A DNA stretch of 64,000 bases from Streptomyces sp. SW4 (GCA_003248315.1 QKWM01000003.1:124001-188000); one strand, 5' to 3'. Positions 30,122-41,266 are shown, numbered from the stretch's first letter. Notes: a model not told the origin generated them from the sequence alone. Made by a program: numbers and translations.

Positions 30122-31113
30122 GGGCCGCCTCCGCCAGACACCGGGTGCGCTGGACGCCGAGCCCGGTGACGGAGGCCTCCATGACGTCGCCGTCGCGCAG
30201 CAGCCGGCCCCAGTGCATGCCGTTGCCGGCCGGGGAGCCGGTGAGCACCAGGTCACCTGGGAGCAGCCGGGCGGTCTGCGAGGCGTAGGACACCATCCGC
30301 GCCACGTCGAAGATCATGTCCTCGGTGGACTCGTCCTGCATGGTCTCGCCGTTGAGCCGCAGGGTGAGGCGCAGACGGCCCGGGTCCGGGACGGACGCCG
30401 CGGGCACGAGCCAGGGGCCGAGCGGCGTGAAGCCCGGGGCGTTCTTGCTGCGCAGCCAGTCGGTGCCGATCTGCGGCATGTCCCGGCGGAACACGCCGGC
30501 CCGGTCGGTCAGGTCGTTGGCGATGGTGTAGCCGGCGACATGGCCCAGGGCCTCCTCGACGGGGACCCGGTGGGCCGGCCGGCCGATCACCGCCGCCAGC
30601 TCCAGCTCCCAGTCGGGCTTCTCGGCCCACGCGGGCAGGACGACGTCGTCGTAGGGGCCGGTGATCGCACTCGGCAGGCCGATGAACACGTACGGCAGGT
30701 CCTCGGCGGCCCGCCGGTCCATGATCTCGGCGGCCTCCGCGCGCCGCTCCTCCTCGGACGGTCGTCGCCCGGCGCCCGGTGCGCGACGTGCAGGTCGATG
30801 ACGTGCTGCCGGTAGTTGGCGCCGGACTGGAACACCTGGCGCGGCTCGACCGGCGCGTGCACCCGGAGGCCGTCCAGCGGCCTCCACCGCACACCGCTGT
30901 CGTCGGCCAGCGCGGCGAGCCGGGCGGCGGCCGTGTCCCAGACGTCCAGCAGGTCCCGGACGGTCGACTCGGCGCCGAAGGCGGCCCGGAGGTCGAGGGC
31001 CCGGCCGTCGGGAGTGACCAGCGCGGGGAAGGCCGGCCCGTCCGGGCCGAGAGAGTGGCGAGGGCGAAGGGCCCGGCGAAGAGGGCGGACGCGGCTTCGT
31101 GTTTCACGGACAT
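30118..31113 (-). CDS. Second fumarylacetoacetate-hydrolase-family protein (two frame breaks)
   Basis: This is the first gene of the aromatic operon. The FAH metal-site motif reads PDWELELAAVIGRPAHRV, followed by GYTIANDLTDRAGVFR and LLPGDLVLTGSPAGNGMH, typical of 2-hydroxyhepta-2,4-diene-1,7-dioate isomerase/fumarylpyruvate-hydrolase relatives. YVFIGLPSAITGPYDDVVLP matches the lid region. Breaks occur near 31048 and 30765. ATG 31113 follows AGGAGG. It is not closely similar to the 24909 FAH protein, so the operon has two different keto-enol-acid enzymes. Confidence 0.87.
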
Positions 31114-31162
31114 GTCCTCCTGAGTGCGGTGGCACTAATCTGGACCCGCCCCTCGCGATCAC

Positions 31163-31206
31163 GGAAATCGATTCTGTGGATGACAGCCATCCACCGGACG
31201 AATTCC
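31163..31206. promoter_or_regulatory. Composite inverted repeat, likely LysR-type operator
   Basis: The core is a perfect dyad TGGATG-ACAGC-CATCCA (31177-31193), which satisfies the T-N11-A rule for LysR boxes. An outer near-perfect pair GGAAATCG (31163-31170) and CGAATTCC (31199-31206) flanks it. The site lies in the 127-bp gap between the divergent LysR gene and the aromatic operon, where autoregulation and activation would both be possible. Confidence 0.75.
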
Positions 31207-31240
31207 CGCAGGTCGTCACCGGACAGCCAGGAAGACCGCC

Positions 31241-32155
31241 GTGAATCTCAGCCGTCTCGACCTCAACCTCCTCGTCGCCCTGCGCGCCCTGCTGGAAGAG
31301 CGCAACGTCACCCGCGCCGGGCAGCGCGTCGGCCTCAGCCAGCCGGCGATGAGCGCGGCGCTCTCCCGGCTGCGCAGGCACTTCGACGACGACCTGCTGG
31401 CCCGGGTCGGCGGCCACTACGAACTCACCGCCCTCGGACGGGTCCTCCTCGACCGCGCGTCCACCGCCTACGACCTGCTGGAACGGCTCTTCGCCAGTCA
31501 GGCGGACTTCGACCCGGCCCAGGAGAGCCGGGAGTTCACCCTCCTGGCGTCCGACTACGCGGTCGCCGTCTTCGGCACCGAACTCGCCCGCGTCGTGCAC
31601 CAGGAGGCCCCCGGCATCCGGCTGCGCTTCGCCCAGACGCCGGCCACCGTCGTGGACGCCACGGACACCCTGCTCGGCACCGCCGACGGCCTGCTCATGC
31701 CGCACGGCGTCATCAGCGACGTCCCCGCCACCGACCTCTACGACGACCGCTGGGTCTTCCTGGTCGCCGAGGACCACCCGGACGCCGGCGACCGGCTGAC
31801 CCGCGACGACCTGGCCCGTCTGCCCTGGGTCACCTACCAGCGCACCTACGACGCCCCGGCCGTCCGCCAGCTCGGCATGCTCGGCATCGAGCCCCGCGTC
31901 GAGGTGTCCGTCGACAGCTTCCAGATCATGCCGCTGCTGGTCGGCGGAACCCGGCGGATCGCCCTGATCCAGGCCCGCCTCGCCCGGCTCCTCACCCCGC
32001 TCGCCGCCGTACGCGTGGTCGAACCACCCTACGAGGCCGTGCCGTTGCGCGAGGCGATGTGGTGGCACCCGGTGCACACCCACGACGCCGCCCACATCTG
32101 GCTGCGCGAGACCGCGGCCCGCGTCGGCAGGCGGATGAACGAGAACGGGGGGTGA
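31241..32155 (+). CDS. LysR-family transcriptional regulator
   Basis: This is an intact 304-residue LTTR. The winged helix-turn-helix is within residues 5-65 (DLNLLVALRALLEERNVTRA, GLSQPAMSAALSRLRRHF). The rest is an effector-binding domain of the NodD/NahR/PcpR type often tied to aromatic compounds. The start is GTG 31241, after a GGAAGA site. It is transcribed divergently from the aromatic operon, the classical arrangement for a LysR activator responding to a pathway metabolite. The composite dyad at 31163-31206 is its likely binding site. Confidence 0.93.
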   Translation: MNLSRLDLNLLVALRALLEERNVTRAGQRVGLSQPAMSAALSRLRRHFDDDLLARVGGHYELTALGRVLLDRASTAYDLLERLFASQADFDPAQESREFTLLASDYAVAVFGTELARVVHQEAPGIRLRFAQTPATVVDATDTLLGTADGLLMPHGVISDVPATDLYDDRWVFLVAEDHPDAGDRLTRDDLARLPWVTYQRTYDAPAVRQLGMLGIEPRVEVSVDSFQIMPLLVGGTRRIALIQARLARLLTPLAAVRVVEPPYEAVPLREAMWWHPVHTHDAAHIWLRETAARVGRRMNENGG

Positions 32156-32241
32156 CGGCCCCTGGCGCCGCCTCGAACGACCTCCGCCGACGGCCGCGAT
32201 CTATGCTGTGGGCCGCAGCCGGCGTCACGAGGGAGCGACGA

Positions 32242-32660
32242 ATGACCGATCGCCCGGACACTCAGGAAGCGGAACCCGACGAGGAAGACGTACGCCTCAT
32301 CGAGAAGATCTTCGCCGACCTGGAATCGGCTTTCGCCGAGCAGGACGCCGCGAAGTTCGACGAGCGGTTCACCGCGGACATCGCCTTCACGGCGGTGAAC
32401 GGCGCGCGCTTCGTCGGCTGGGAGGAGATCCACGCGTACCACAGGGAGCGCCTGACCGGGCACGCGGGCGGAATCAGGACCTGGTACGAAATCGAGCGCA
32501 TCACCTTCCCGGCCCCCGATGTCGCCGTGGTCCTCCTCCGGCAGCCCATCGTCGTGGCGGAACACAGGCGCGCCAACGTAGGGACATGGGTTCTGGTGAA
32601 ACGCGAGGGCAGTGGTGGATCTCGGCCTGCCAGAACACGGGTGTTGCCGTCACCGAGTGA
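32242..32660 (+). CDS. SgcJ/EcaC-type NTF2-like protein (one frame break)
   Basis: This is a ~140-residue protein with the SnoaL/NTF2-like cone fold. EEDVRLIEKIFADLESAFAE, FDERFTADIAFTAVNGARFV, GWEEIHAYHRERL and VGTWVLVKREG match the SgcJ/EcaC-type proteins often described as hydrolases or oxidases without a proven reaction. The frame breaks once near 32608 (one G missing); the repaired end is QWWISACQNTGVAVTE. ATG 32242 follows GGGAG. It lies downstream of LysR and just before the left 38-bp repeat. Confidence 0.82.
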
Positions 32661-33118
32661 CCGGAGCGGAACCGAACCGCGCCGCGGCCGTCGCCTTCCC
32701 GGCTGTGTGGGATTTCAGGAGACGTGAGAAGGCCTGGGGCGCGAGTCAGACACCCCGCCGGATTTGCGATCGCAGCCACCAAGACGGACGTCGTGGTCAC
32801 CGGCGATGCCGCTGTGACGCAGACCGGGGTGCGGCTGATCCTCAGGCTGGTGCCGAGCCTGCATACTTTCCCTAGTTCGACGCGGTACCGCTGGGTCGCG
32901 GGGTGCTGGAACAACTGTTGGCGGAGCCGCACGAGGGGCCTGCGCACCCTCCGGAGTCCTTCTGCAGGGAGCCTTCTACGGGAGGACAGGCACTGCTGCC
33001 TGCGGCACATCGGAACCAACATAGCGGACGATGGCCGAGCCGGATGCGAGGGCCGCCGCTGTTGTCACAGTCGTAGGGCTACTTGATGCAGCAGCGGCTT
33101 CGGGAGAAGTGAGCGCTG
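32661..33118. other. Gene-free stretch containing the left flanking repeat
   Basis: This 458-bp stretch has no ORF I believe in, and lies at the junction between the aromatic locus and the galactan island. It contains the 38-bp repeat at 32719-32756 and otherwise ordinary-looking non-coding sequence. Codon bias is weak in all six frames. Confidence 0.6.
32719..32756 (+). repeat. 38-bp direct repeat, left copy (partner 49056-49093)
   Basis: 35 of 38 bases match the sequence at the pcaL start (mismatches at 32733, 32742 and 32747). Both begin GAGACGTGAGAAGG and end AGACACCCC. In this copy the GTG used as the pcaL start is GCG, so it cannot start translation there. No pcaL coding sequence follows it. 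Confidence 0.85.
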
Positions 33119-33835
33119 TCAGCGGGGAGTGGCTGACCGGTCCCCGGTGACTTGGTCGAGGTCGTGCGTCGCCTGGGCCAGCAGATCGAGCATGGCCAGC
33201 TCCGCTCGCGCCGCGTCCTGGTCGCGGACGGCGTCGAATACGGCCTTGTGGCTGGGCAGGGGGTCGGATGCCTCGCTGTGGGAGTGCACCATGCGGTCGC
33301 GTGCGCGCAGCCCCGGCTCCAGGAGCAGGTCCATGCGGGCCAGCATCTCGTTGCCGGTGGCGTTGAGCAGGGCGCGGTGGAACGCGGCGTCCGCTTCCGC
33401 GGCGCCTTCGGGGAGTGGGCGTGCGCCTCGGCCATGGCGTCGAGGGCGCTCTGCATCGCCTGCAGGTCGTCATCGGTGCGATGCAGCGCGGCCCGGTGCG
33501 CCGCGGCGGGCTCCACGATCGAGCGCACGTCGGCCAGGTCCCGCATCAGGCGCTGCCCCCGCCGGTCTCCACCTGCCAGCGGATGAGGTCCGCGTCGAGA
33601 AGGTTCCAGTGCTCGCGCGCGCGGACGAAGGTGCCGCGTTTCTGGCGGGCGTCGATCAGTCCCTTGCCGGCGAGGACCTTCAGGGACTCGCGCATGACGG
33701 TCAGGCTGACGTCCAGTTCCTCACCGAGCGCGCGAACGTCGAGCGTGGCGCCTTCGGCAGGTCACCGCCGACGATGCGGGTGCCCAGGGCGTGCACGATC
33801 TGCCCGTGTACGCCTCGGCCGGTGTAGGACGCCAT
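33119..33835 (-). CDS. GntR/FadR-family repressor with FCD domain (about three frame breaks)
   Basis: This is a transcriptional regulator of ~240 residues. The N-terminal winged helix reads GRGVHGQIVHALGTRIVGGD, then LGEELDVSLTVMRESLKVLAGKG, the standard GntR signature. The all-helical FCD effector domain follows (DVRSIVEPAAAHRAALHRTD; FHRALLNATGNEMLARM, with a metal-type His; RMVHSHSEASDPLPSHKAVF). Breaks occur near 33760, 33560 and 33405. ATG 33835 follows GAGGAG. It is divergent from the GH35-ABC operon and is the natural candidate for binding the AT-rich motifs at 33920, 47113 and 47199. Confidence 0.87.
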
Positions 33836-33919
33836 GCGGTGTTCTCCTCGCGATGGGATGCGGTTGTCGTGCTGGATGTGCATGTTGCCGCGCTGGACGC
33901 GTTCATCCTACCTCTGAAC

Positions 33920-33966
33920 GTTAATTATGAATACATCTTGACAGGGGTGCGGGCCCCACCCACGAT
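33920..33966 (+). promoter_or_regulatory. Candidate promoter and operator of the galactan operon
   Basis: GTTAATTATGAATA (33920-33933) is strikingly AT-rich for this genome and resembles motifs at 47113-47128 and 47199-47213. It abuts TTGACA (33938-33943), a perfect -35, with CACGAT 17 bases on (33961-33966) as a weak -10. The GH35 start is 43 bases further downstream. This fits repression by the divergent GntR protein. Confidence 0.65.
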
Positions 33967-34008
33967 GAACCCACTTCCCACGAGCCGCTCTTGTAGGAGC
34001 CGATTGTC

Positions 34009-36388
34009 ATGTTGTCCCTGCATGCCCCCGGAACGCCCCCGGTCTTGACCGGCCATCTGCCGATGGGCAGCTCCGACACCGCGCCGCAGTCATTGACCGT
34101 GGACAGCCAGAGCCTGATCCGGGACGGGCGGCCCTGGATTCCCGTCATGGGCGAGTTCCACTTCAGCCGCTGCCCGGCGGCCGAGTGGCGCGAGGAGCTC
34201 CTCAAGATGAAGGCGGGCGGCATCGACCTGGTCGCCACCTACCTGTTCTGGAACCAGCACGAGAACGAGCGCGGCACTCTGCGCTTCGACGGCGACCTCG
34301 ACCTGCGCCGCTTCGTGGAGCTGTGCGCCGAGCTCGACCTGGCTCTCGTGGTGCGGCTCGGCCCGTGGTCCCACGGCGAGTGCCGCAACGGCGGCCACCC
34401 GGACTGGCTGCTGAACGAGGTCGACTGCACTCCGCGCAGCGACGACCCGGCCTATCTCGCGCTGGTCGAGCCGTACTACCGGCGCATCGCCGAGGAGCTG
34501 CGGGGCCTCTTCCACGACGACGGCGGCCCGATCGTCGCCCTGCAGGTGGAGAACGAGCTCTATGACAACCCCGGCCACCTGACCACGCTGCGGCGCATGG
34601 CCGAGAAGTTCGGCATGCGCGCCCCGCTGTGGACCGCGACCGCCTGGGGCGCGGCCGACATCCCGCAGGACACCCTGCTGCCGCTGTACGGCGGTTACGC
34701 GGAGGAGTTCTGGGTGGACGCCGAGACGGGACCGGCGCGGGAGATGCGCCGCCACTTCTTCTTCACGCCGATCCGTGACGACCACGCCATCGGCGCCGAC
34801 CTGCGCATCGCCGACTCCACCGGCACTGGGCCGACACCAGCCGCTACCCGTACGCCACCTGCGAGTTGGGCGGCGGCATGGCCATCGCGTACCACCGACG
34901 GCCGCTCGTACGGGCCGCGGACACCACAGCACTGGCGCTGACGAAGCTGGGCAGCGGATCCGTGTGGCAGGGCTACTACATGTACCACGGCGGCTCGCAG
35001 CGGGTGGACCTCAAGGAGCCCAACCAGGAGAGCCACGACACCGGCTACCCCAACGACATGCCGACGGTCACCTACGACTTCCAGGCACCGCTGGGCGAGT
35101 ACGGCCAGGCGCGGCCCGTCTTCCACGGCCTGCGGCTGCAGCACCTGCTCCTGCAGAGCTACGGCGCCGACCTGGCGCGGATGCCGCTCGCGCTGCCGGA
35201 TGCCGAACCCACCTCCCTGGACGACGCCACCACCCTGCGCTGGTCGGTCCGCTCGGCCGGTGACCAGGGCTTCCTGTTCGTCAACAACCACGACCCGTAC
35301 ACCGCGCTGCCCGACCACGAGAACGTCCAGTTCAGCGTCCGGCTCGAGGGCGGCCGGACTGTCACCCTGCCCGCGCAGCCCGTTCCCGTACCCGCCGGTG
35401 CCCACTTCGTCTGGCCGATCGGCCTGGACCTGGGCAGTGGTCTGCGCCTGGAGTGGGCGAGTGCGCAGCCGGCCACCCGTATCGCACTGGAGGACGGCAC
35501 ACCCCTGACCGTGCTGGCCGCCGTCGACGGCATCCCCGCCACCCTCGCCCTGCCCCTGGACGCGGACATCGAGGGCCCGGCCCAGGTGGAACGCACCGGT
35601 GAGCACACCGTGGCCACGCTCACCGAGCCCGGCACCGGCGCCCTGCTCACCGTGACCGGCCCGTCCGGCACCGCCAAGGTCCTCGTGCTCTCCCACGAAC
35701 AGGCCCTGCAGCTGAGCAAGGTCGACGTCTACGGCCGTGAACGGCTCTGCCTCAGCGCGGATGTGGTGGTCGCCGACGGCGGTGCACTGCACATGCACCT
35801 CTCCTCCGCGTCCCCGTCCATCGCCCTGCTGCCCGCACCGGGCGCCCTGCATGCAGAAGGCATCGGGCAGCCCACGGCCGACGGAGCCTTCACCCGCTGG
35901 CAGCTGACTGCGGCACCGCACCTGCCGCAGCCGACCCTGGAGTGTGTCCGGAAGCAGGCCGTGGCTGCCCCGGCCCGCACCGGCGGCGCCCACCAGCGAG
36001 CGTCCGCCCCGCTGGACGCCGACTTCGACAAGGCCGCCGTCTTCCGGATCACCGTTCCCGCCGACGCCCTGAACAGCGAGGGGAAACCCTCCTGCGCGTG
36101 CGCTACACCGGCGACGTGGCCCGCGCCTACATCGACGGCAAGCTCATCGCCGACGACTTCTGGTTCGGGCCCGACTGGGAGATCGGGCTGCGCCGCCACG
36201 CCGAGGCCGCCGCACGCCACGGCATCGAGATCCGCGTGCTGCCCCTGGATCCGGCCTCCGTCATCTACGTGGACGACACCGCCCGTGAGGGACTTGACGC
36301 CGCACGAGACCGCGCCGCCGTCGAAGCGGTCGAGCTGGTGGCCGTACCCCGTATATCGCTGCGCGAGGCGGGAGGCGGACGTGACTGA
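34009..36388 (+). CDS. GH35 beta-galactosidase, probably intracellular (two frame breaks)
   Basis: This is a glycoside hydrolase of ~793 residues with no signal peptide. The family 35 start is WIPVMGEFHFSRCP, with LLKMKAGGIDLVATYLFWNQ, and PIVALQVENELYD carries the acid/base Glu. ATCELGGGMAIAYHRRP is likely to contain the nucleophile Glu. C-terminal beta-rich domains follow, ending with a jelly-roll-like lobe (DVARAYIDGKLIADDFWFG). Breaks occur near 34828 and 36085. ATG 34009 follows TAGGAG. It probably hydrolyses galacto-oligosaccharides taken up by the adjacent ABC transporter. Confidence 0.88.
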
Positions 36389-37705
36389 CATCAGCCGCAG
36401 AAGCCTGCTGAGGGCGGCGGGCGGCGCAGGTCTGGGACTGCTCGCCGCCCCCGCGCTGGCGGCGTGCGGCAGCTCGGCCGCCGCGCCCGTGCGCTCCGGG
36501 AACGTGACCGTCAGCCTGTGGACGCACGACCCCGGCTACGTGAAGACCTTCCAGAGCGCGGCCAAGGACACGAAGCTGATGCGCGGTTCGCGCTTCGCCT
36601 ACTCCGTGAAGCCCACCGCCGCAGCCGGCAGCGACGTCGTGACCCGCATGATGGCCCAGGCCGTCGCCGACGGCGACACCCCGACCTCGCCGGGCTGATC
36701 ATCGACCAGTTCCCCGGGTGATGAACGCCCGCATCGCCGAGAACCTCTTCGTCGATCTGCGCGACACCGTCCGCCCGTTCGGCGACGACCTGCTCAAGCT
36801 GGCCCCGTACTCGGTCGACAAGGTCCCCTACGCCCTCGACTCCGACAACTCGATCACGGTCCTCTATTACCGGCAGGACCTGTTCGACAAGTACAAGGTC
36901 CCCGAAGCCGTCGAGACCTGGGAGGAGCTCCTCGAGCACGGCGAACGCCTCGCCAAGGACCACAAGACCAGCATCGGCATGGTGTCCACCGGTGACAACG
37001 GCGCGATCGTCAATGGGTTCAACCAGTTTCTGCTGCAGCGCGGCGGCGGCTTCTTCAACGCCTCCGGTGAGCTGACCCTGGACTCGCCCGAGGCGCTGGA
37101 AGTCCTGGAGTTCATGACCCAGGGGGTCCGCTCGGGCGCCTTGCTCGCCCTGCCCGACCCGTACGGAGCCGCCTGCGCGGCGGCCCTGAAGACCGGGCGG
37201 CTCGCGGCCACCGCCATGCCCAACTGGTACAACGCCTACGGACTGCAGGCCAACGTGCCCGACCAGAAGGGCGTTGGCGGATGCGCACCCTGCCCCGCTT
37301 CGAGGGCGGCGGCCACATCGGCTCCACCCTGGGCGGCACCGGCATCGCCGTGCTGAAGGACAAGCCCCACACCCAGGCGGCACTGGAACTGCTCAAGCGC
37401 GTCTACCTCACCCGCGAGGGCCAGATCCTGCGCTACGACAACGGCGGCTTCCTGCCCACCCTCCAACCCTCTACCGGGACCCCGAGTTCACCCGGATCGA
37501 GGACGAGTACCTCGGCGGCCAGCGGGTCTTCGACGTCTACGGCAAGGCGGCCGCCGACCTGCCCGTCTTCTACCAGGCCGCGGGCATGCAGATCCTCATC
37601 GACGTCCTGGGCGGCCCCATTCTGGACGCGCTCAAGGGCCGCACCTCGCCGGCCGCCGCCCTCAAGGCCGGACTGAAGGCATACCGACAGCAGGTGAAGC
37701 GATGA
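36381..37705 (+). CDS. ABC transporter sugar-binding lipoprotein (about four frame breaks)
   Basis: This is an extracellular solute-binding protein, family 1. The N-terminus RRSLLRAAGGAGLGLLAAP, then ALAAC, combines a twin-arginine-like signal with a lipobox Cys. The mature protein has VTVSLWTHDPGYVKTFQ and YALDSDNSITVLYYRQDLFD, typical of oligosaccharide-binding proteins. The GTG at 36381 overlaps the GH35 stop by 8 bases. Breaks occur near 36692 and 36716 (C and G runs), 37275 and 37468. The repaired length is ~442 residues. It works with the two permeases downstream; no ATPase is encoded here, so a shared MsiK-type ATPase elsewhere is likely. Confidence 0.9.
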
Positions 37706-38667
37706 CTGCTCCCACCCCGACCCGCTCCGCGCCCGCCGTCCCGGCCTCGGCGAAGGGCGCCTCCGCGGACGGCGCCACGTCCCGCACCTGGTGGATGCGC
37801 CGCCAGCGCACCTGGGCCCCGTACGTCTTCATCTCGCCGTTCTACCTGCTGTTCGGCCTGTTCATGCTGGTGCCGATCCTGGTCGGCCTCTACCTCAGCT
37901 GTACCGAATGGGCCGGCCTGGGCACCCCGCAGTGGGTCGGCCTGCGCAACTACCGCGACCTGCTGAGCGATGCCAGCTTCTGGACCGCCGTCGGCAACAC
38001 CACGCTGTACGTCGTCTTCACGATGTGTGTCGTGCTCCCGGCCTCGCTCCTGATCGCCCAGGCGCTCAACGCCCGCGGGCTGCGAGGACGCGATCTGTTC
38101 CGGCTGACGTACTTCATGCCCGTGGTGATCTCGCCGATCGTCATCATCCTGGTCTTCGGCCTGTTCTTCGACACCGAGTTCGGCCTCCTGAACGCCCTGG
38201 GCCAGGCCCTGTTCGGGTTCGGCGGCATCGACTGGCTCGGGGACCCGGAGTGGGCGAAGGTCTCCGTGGTGATCCTGGTGCTATGGCGGTGGACCGGCTA
38301 CCTCACCATCTTCTTCCTGGCCGGACTGCAGAACGTGCCGCGCGAGCTGTACGAGGCCGCCGCCATCGACGGCGCCGGGCCGGTCAGCCGCTTCCGCAAC
38401 GTCACCCTGCCCTGCCTGCGACCGGTCACCGCGTTCGTCGCGGTCACCGTCCTGGTCAGCACGGCGCAGATCTTCGACGAGCCGTTCCTGCTCACCCAGG
38501 GCGGCCCCGGCGAATCCACCCTGTCCGTCGCCATGTACATCTTCCGCGCCGGATTCCAGCGCCAGCAGCTCGGCTACGCGGCGGCCGCCGGCGTCCTGCT
38601 CTTCATCGCCGTGTTCGTGCTCGGCCGGCTCGCCATGCGCCTGCTGCGCGTCGGAAGGGATGACTGA
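37702..38667 (+). CDS. ABC transporter permease, MalF-like
   Basis: This is an intact 321-residue permease with six hydrophobic helices. The EAA loop reads YEAAAIDGAGPVSRFRNVTL, the site that docks on the ATPase. FNALGQ-type (LLNALGQALFGFGG) and LTQGGPGESTLSVAMYIF segments are typical of MalF/carbohydrate permeases. The ATG overlaps the binding-protein stop (ATGA), and the stop overlaps the next permease start by one base (TGATG). Confidence 0.95.
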   Translation: MTAPTPTRSAPAVPASAKGASADGATSRTWWMRRQRTWAPYVFISPFYLLFGLFMLVPILVGLYLSCTEWAGLGTPQWVGLRNYRDLLSDASFWTAVGNTTLYVVFTMCVVLPASLLIAQALNARGLRGRDLFRLTYFMPVVISPIVIILVFGLFFDTEFGLLNALGQALFGFGGIDWLGDPEWAKVSVVILVLWRWTGYLTIFFLAGLQNVPRELYEAAAIDGAGPVSRFRNVTLPCLRPVTAFVAVTVLVSTAQIFDEPFLLTQGGPGESTLSVAMYIFRAGFQRQQLGYAAAAGVLLFIAVFVLGRLAMRLLRVGRDD

Positions 38668-39531
38668 TGACCACCATCGACCACGCGGTCCGGCCCACCG
38701 CCGACCGGACCCGTCGCAGGGTCAGCCGCACCCTGCTGTACGTCTTCCTGATCGCCCTGCTGCTGGTCTTCGCGGTGCCGCTCCTGTGGGCCCTGTCGGC
38801 GTCCTTCAAGGACCGCGCCGACATCTTCAGCTACCCGCCCGAGCTGTTTCCGTCGCCGGGGACGCTGGCCAACTACCGCGGTCTGCTTGACGGCAATCCG
38901 TTCTGGAGCTGGCTGCTGACCAGCACGGTGGTCGCCCTCATCTCCACCGTGGCCTCGGTCCTGCTGTGCGCGCTGGCCGGCTTCGCCTTCGCCAAGTACC
39001 GCTTCCGGGGCAAGAACGCCCTGTTCACCATCATGTTCAGCTCGCTGGCCGTCCCGTTCGCGGTGATCGTCGTCCCGCTGTTCATCATGGTCGCCAAGGC
39101 CCACTTGACCACCCCGTACTTCGCCCTCGTCGTCCCCTGGGTGGCCCCCGCCTTCGGCATCTTCATGATGCGCCAGTTCGTCGAACAGTCCGTCCCGACG
39201 CGCTGCTGGACGCTGCCCGCGTCGACGGGTGCACCGAGTTCGGGCTCTTCTGGCGCATCGTGCTGCCCTGCTGCGGCCGGCCCTGGGGGCGCTTGGCGTG
39301 TGGTCCTTCCTCAACAGCTACAACAGCCTCATCTGGCCGCTGATCGTGGTCAGCGACCCCGGCGACTACACCCTCCCGCTGGGCCTGCAGGCCATCTTCG
39401 CCGCCACCGGCCGCCAGTACGACCTGGTACTCGCCGGTGCCGTGCTCGCGGCGATCCCGAGCCTGGTGGTCTTCTTCGTGCTGCGCAAGCAGCTCCTCGA
39501 AGGACTCACCGCAGGCGCCGTCAAGAGCTGA
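38667..39531 (+). CDS. ABC transporter permease, MalG-like (two frame breaks)
   Basis: This is the second permease of the galacto-oligosaccharide importer, ~289 residues after repair. The EAA motif is DAARVDGCTEFGLFWRIVLP. N-terminal helices and the C-terminal FVLRKQLLEGLTAGAVKS end are standard for MalG relatives. Breaks are close together near 39195 and 39275. Translation is coupled to the first permease. A 121-bp gap then leads to the galactanase gene. Confidence 0.93.
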
Positions 39532-39652
39532 TCCACCCGTGCCCGGTCAGGCGCGCCGACCCACCAGCCAGGGGGAGTCCGCGCGTCCGGCCCGGCCTGC
39601 CCACCCCGGCCGGACGAGCCGGGTAGGTACCCCACATTGAGGAGCTGTTCCT

Positions 39653-41251
39653 GTGCGTATCCGCAAGAGAACTGCCATAGCGATCGCCGCCGGCCTGGTG
39701 CTCCCGGCGGCCACGCTCGCCAGCGCTTCCGCCGGCGCGAACGCGGGCGACCCCAACCTCCTGGCGAATCCCGGCTTCGAGAGCGGACTGACCGGCTGGA
39801 GCAACATCGGCACCAACAACTCGGCCTACAGCCAGTCCACAAGCACCCACAGCGGACAGACCGCTCTCGGCCACGGCAAGAAGGGCCAGTGGTCGGTGAA
39901 CACGGTGCAGACGCTCACCGGCCTGTCCAAGGGCACCTACACGCTCTCCGCCTGGATCAAGAACGACGGAGTGACCTCCGCCGGCCTGCAGGCGTACTCC
40001 TGCGGCGACAGCTCCCAGAGCCTCGACCTGCCCAAGTCCGCGCAGTGGACCCGGGTGACGCTCAGCGTCTCGGTGCTCAGCCCGTCGTGCACTGTCGGCA
40101 TCTGGTCCAACTCCCAGCAGGGCCGGCTCTACGCCGACGACTTCTCCTTCACCCGTGTCACACCCGGCTCGGGCGGCGCGATGGCGGTCGGCGGTGACAT
40201 CACCTACCGGCGGTTGAACGCCGCCGCCGGCGCCCAGTACGCGGACAGCGCCGGCAACAAGAAGGACGTGCTCGACGTCCTCGCCCCGAGGGCTTCAACC
40301 TGGCCCGCATCCGCGTCTACAACAAGCCGGGCGCCTTCGTGACCGTCGACGGCGAGCGCTACCAGCTCCAGCCCGGCTGGCAGGACATCAACGACGCGGT
40401 GGCGAACGCCAAGGACGCCAAGGCGCGGGGGATGCAGGTGCTGCTGTCCTTCCACTACAGCGACTTCTGGACCAACCCCGCCCTGCAGATCAGGCCCGAG
40501 GACTGGGCCGGCTTCTCCCAGAGCCGGCTCGAGCAGGCGATCTACGACTTCACGGCCGCCTCGGTCCAGAAGATGAAGAACGCGGGCGTCACACCCGAGT
40601 ACGTCTCCATCGGCAACGAGATCAACAACGCCCTCGCCGACGTGGACCGCTGGACCACCCCGGCCCAGTACTTCGCGCTGCTGCAGTCGGCCTCGAAGGC
40701 GGTGAAGGACACCTCCCCGGCCAGCAAGACCGTCATCCACCTCACCACCCCGGGGCGCGACCTCTACCAGGGCTGGATCGACGACGCCAAGACGTACGGC
40801 CTGGACTACGACATCATGGGCGTATCGCTGTATCCGTTCTGGACGGACATGTCGATCGCATCCCTAGCCAACTTCGCGAGCTGGGTGGGCACGGCGAGCG
40901 GCAAGCCGGTCATGGCGATGGAGACCGGATACCCCTTCACCCTCGAGCCCAACGGCGCAAGCGAAACGACCCTGATCGAAGGGAACTCCCTCGACCCGGA
41001 CGGCCCGAGAACTACGGCGCCACCCCGAGGGGCAGCTGCGGTGGACGCAGGAGTTCTTCCGCGCCATGCACAACACGGGCAAGGTGGTGGGGATCTCGTA
41101 CTGGGACCCGATCGCGATCGACTTCGCCGACGGAGCCGACCCCAACGGCTGGGTCGTCGGCGGCGACAACGAGGTCGAGGACACCTCCTTCTTCGACTAC
41201 AACCAGACGCACAAGGCGCTGCCCAGCCTGAGCGCGTTCCGCACCTGGTAG
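39653..41251 (+). CDS. Secreted GH53 endo-beta-1,4-galactanase with N-terminal carbohydrate-binding module (two frame breaks)
   Basis: An Ala-rich Sec signal peptide (RKRTAIAIAAGLVLPAATLA) is followed by a jelly-roll module (NLLANPGFESGLTGWSNIG; residues ~33-170). The GH53 catalytic domain has NLARIRVYN, LLSFHYSDFWTNP, YVSIGNEINNALA with the acid/base Glu, and MAMETGYPFT with the nucleophile Glu. Breaks occur near 40290 (one C missing) and 41005 (one C missing). The start is GTG 39653 after GAGGAG. The enzyme should cut galactan side chains of pectin outside the cell, feeding the transporter and GH35 enzyme of the same operon. Confidence 0.93.
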
Positions 41252-41266
41252 AGCGTGCCTGATCAC

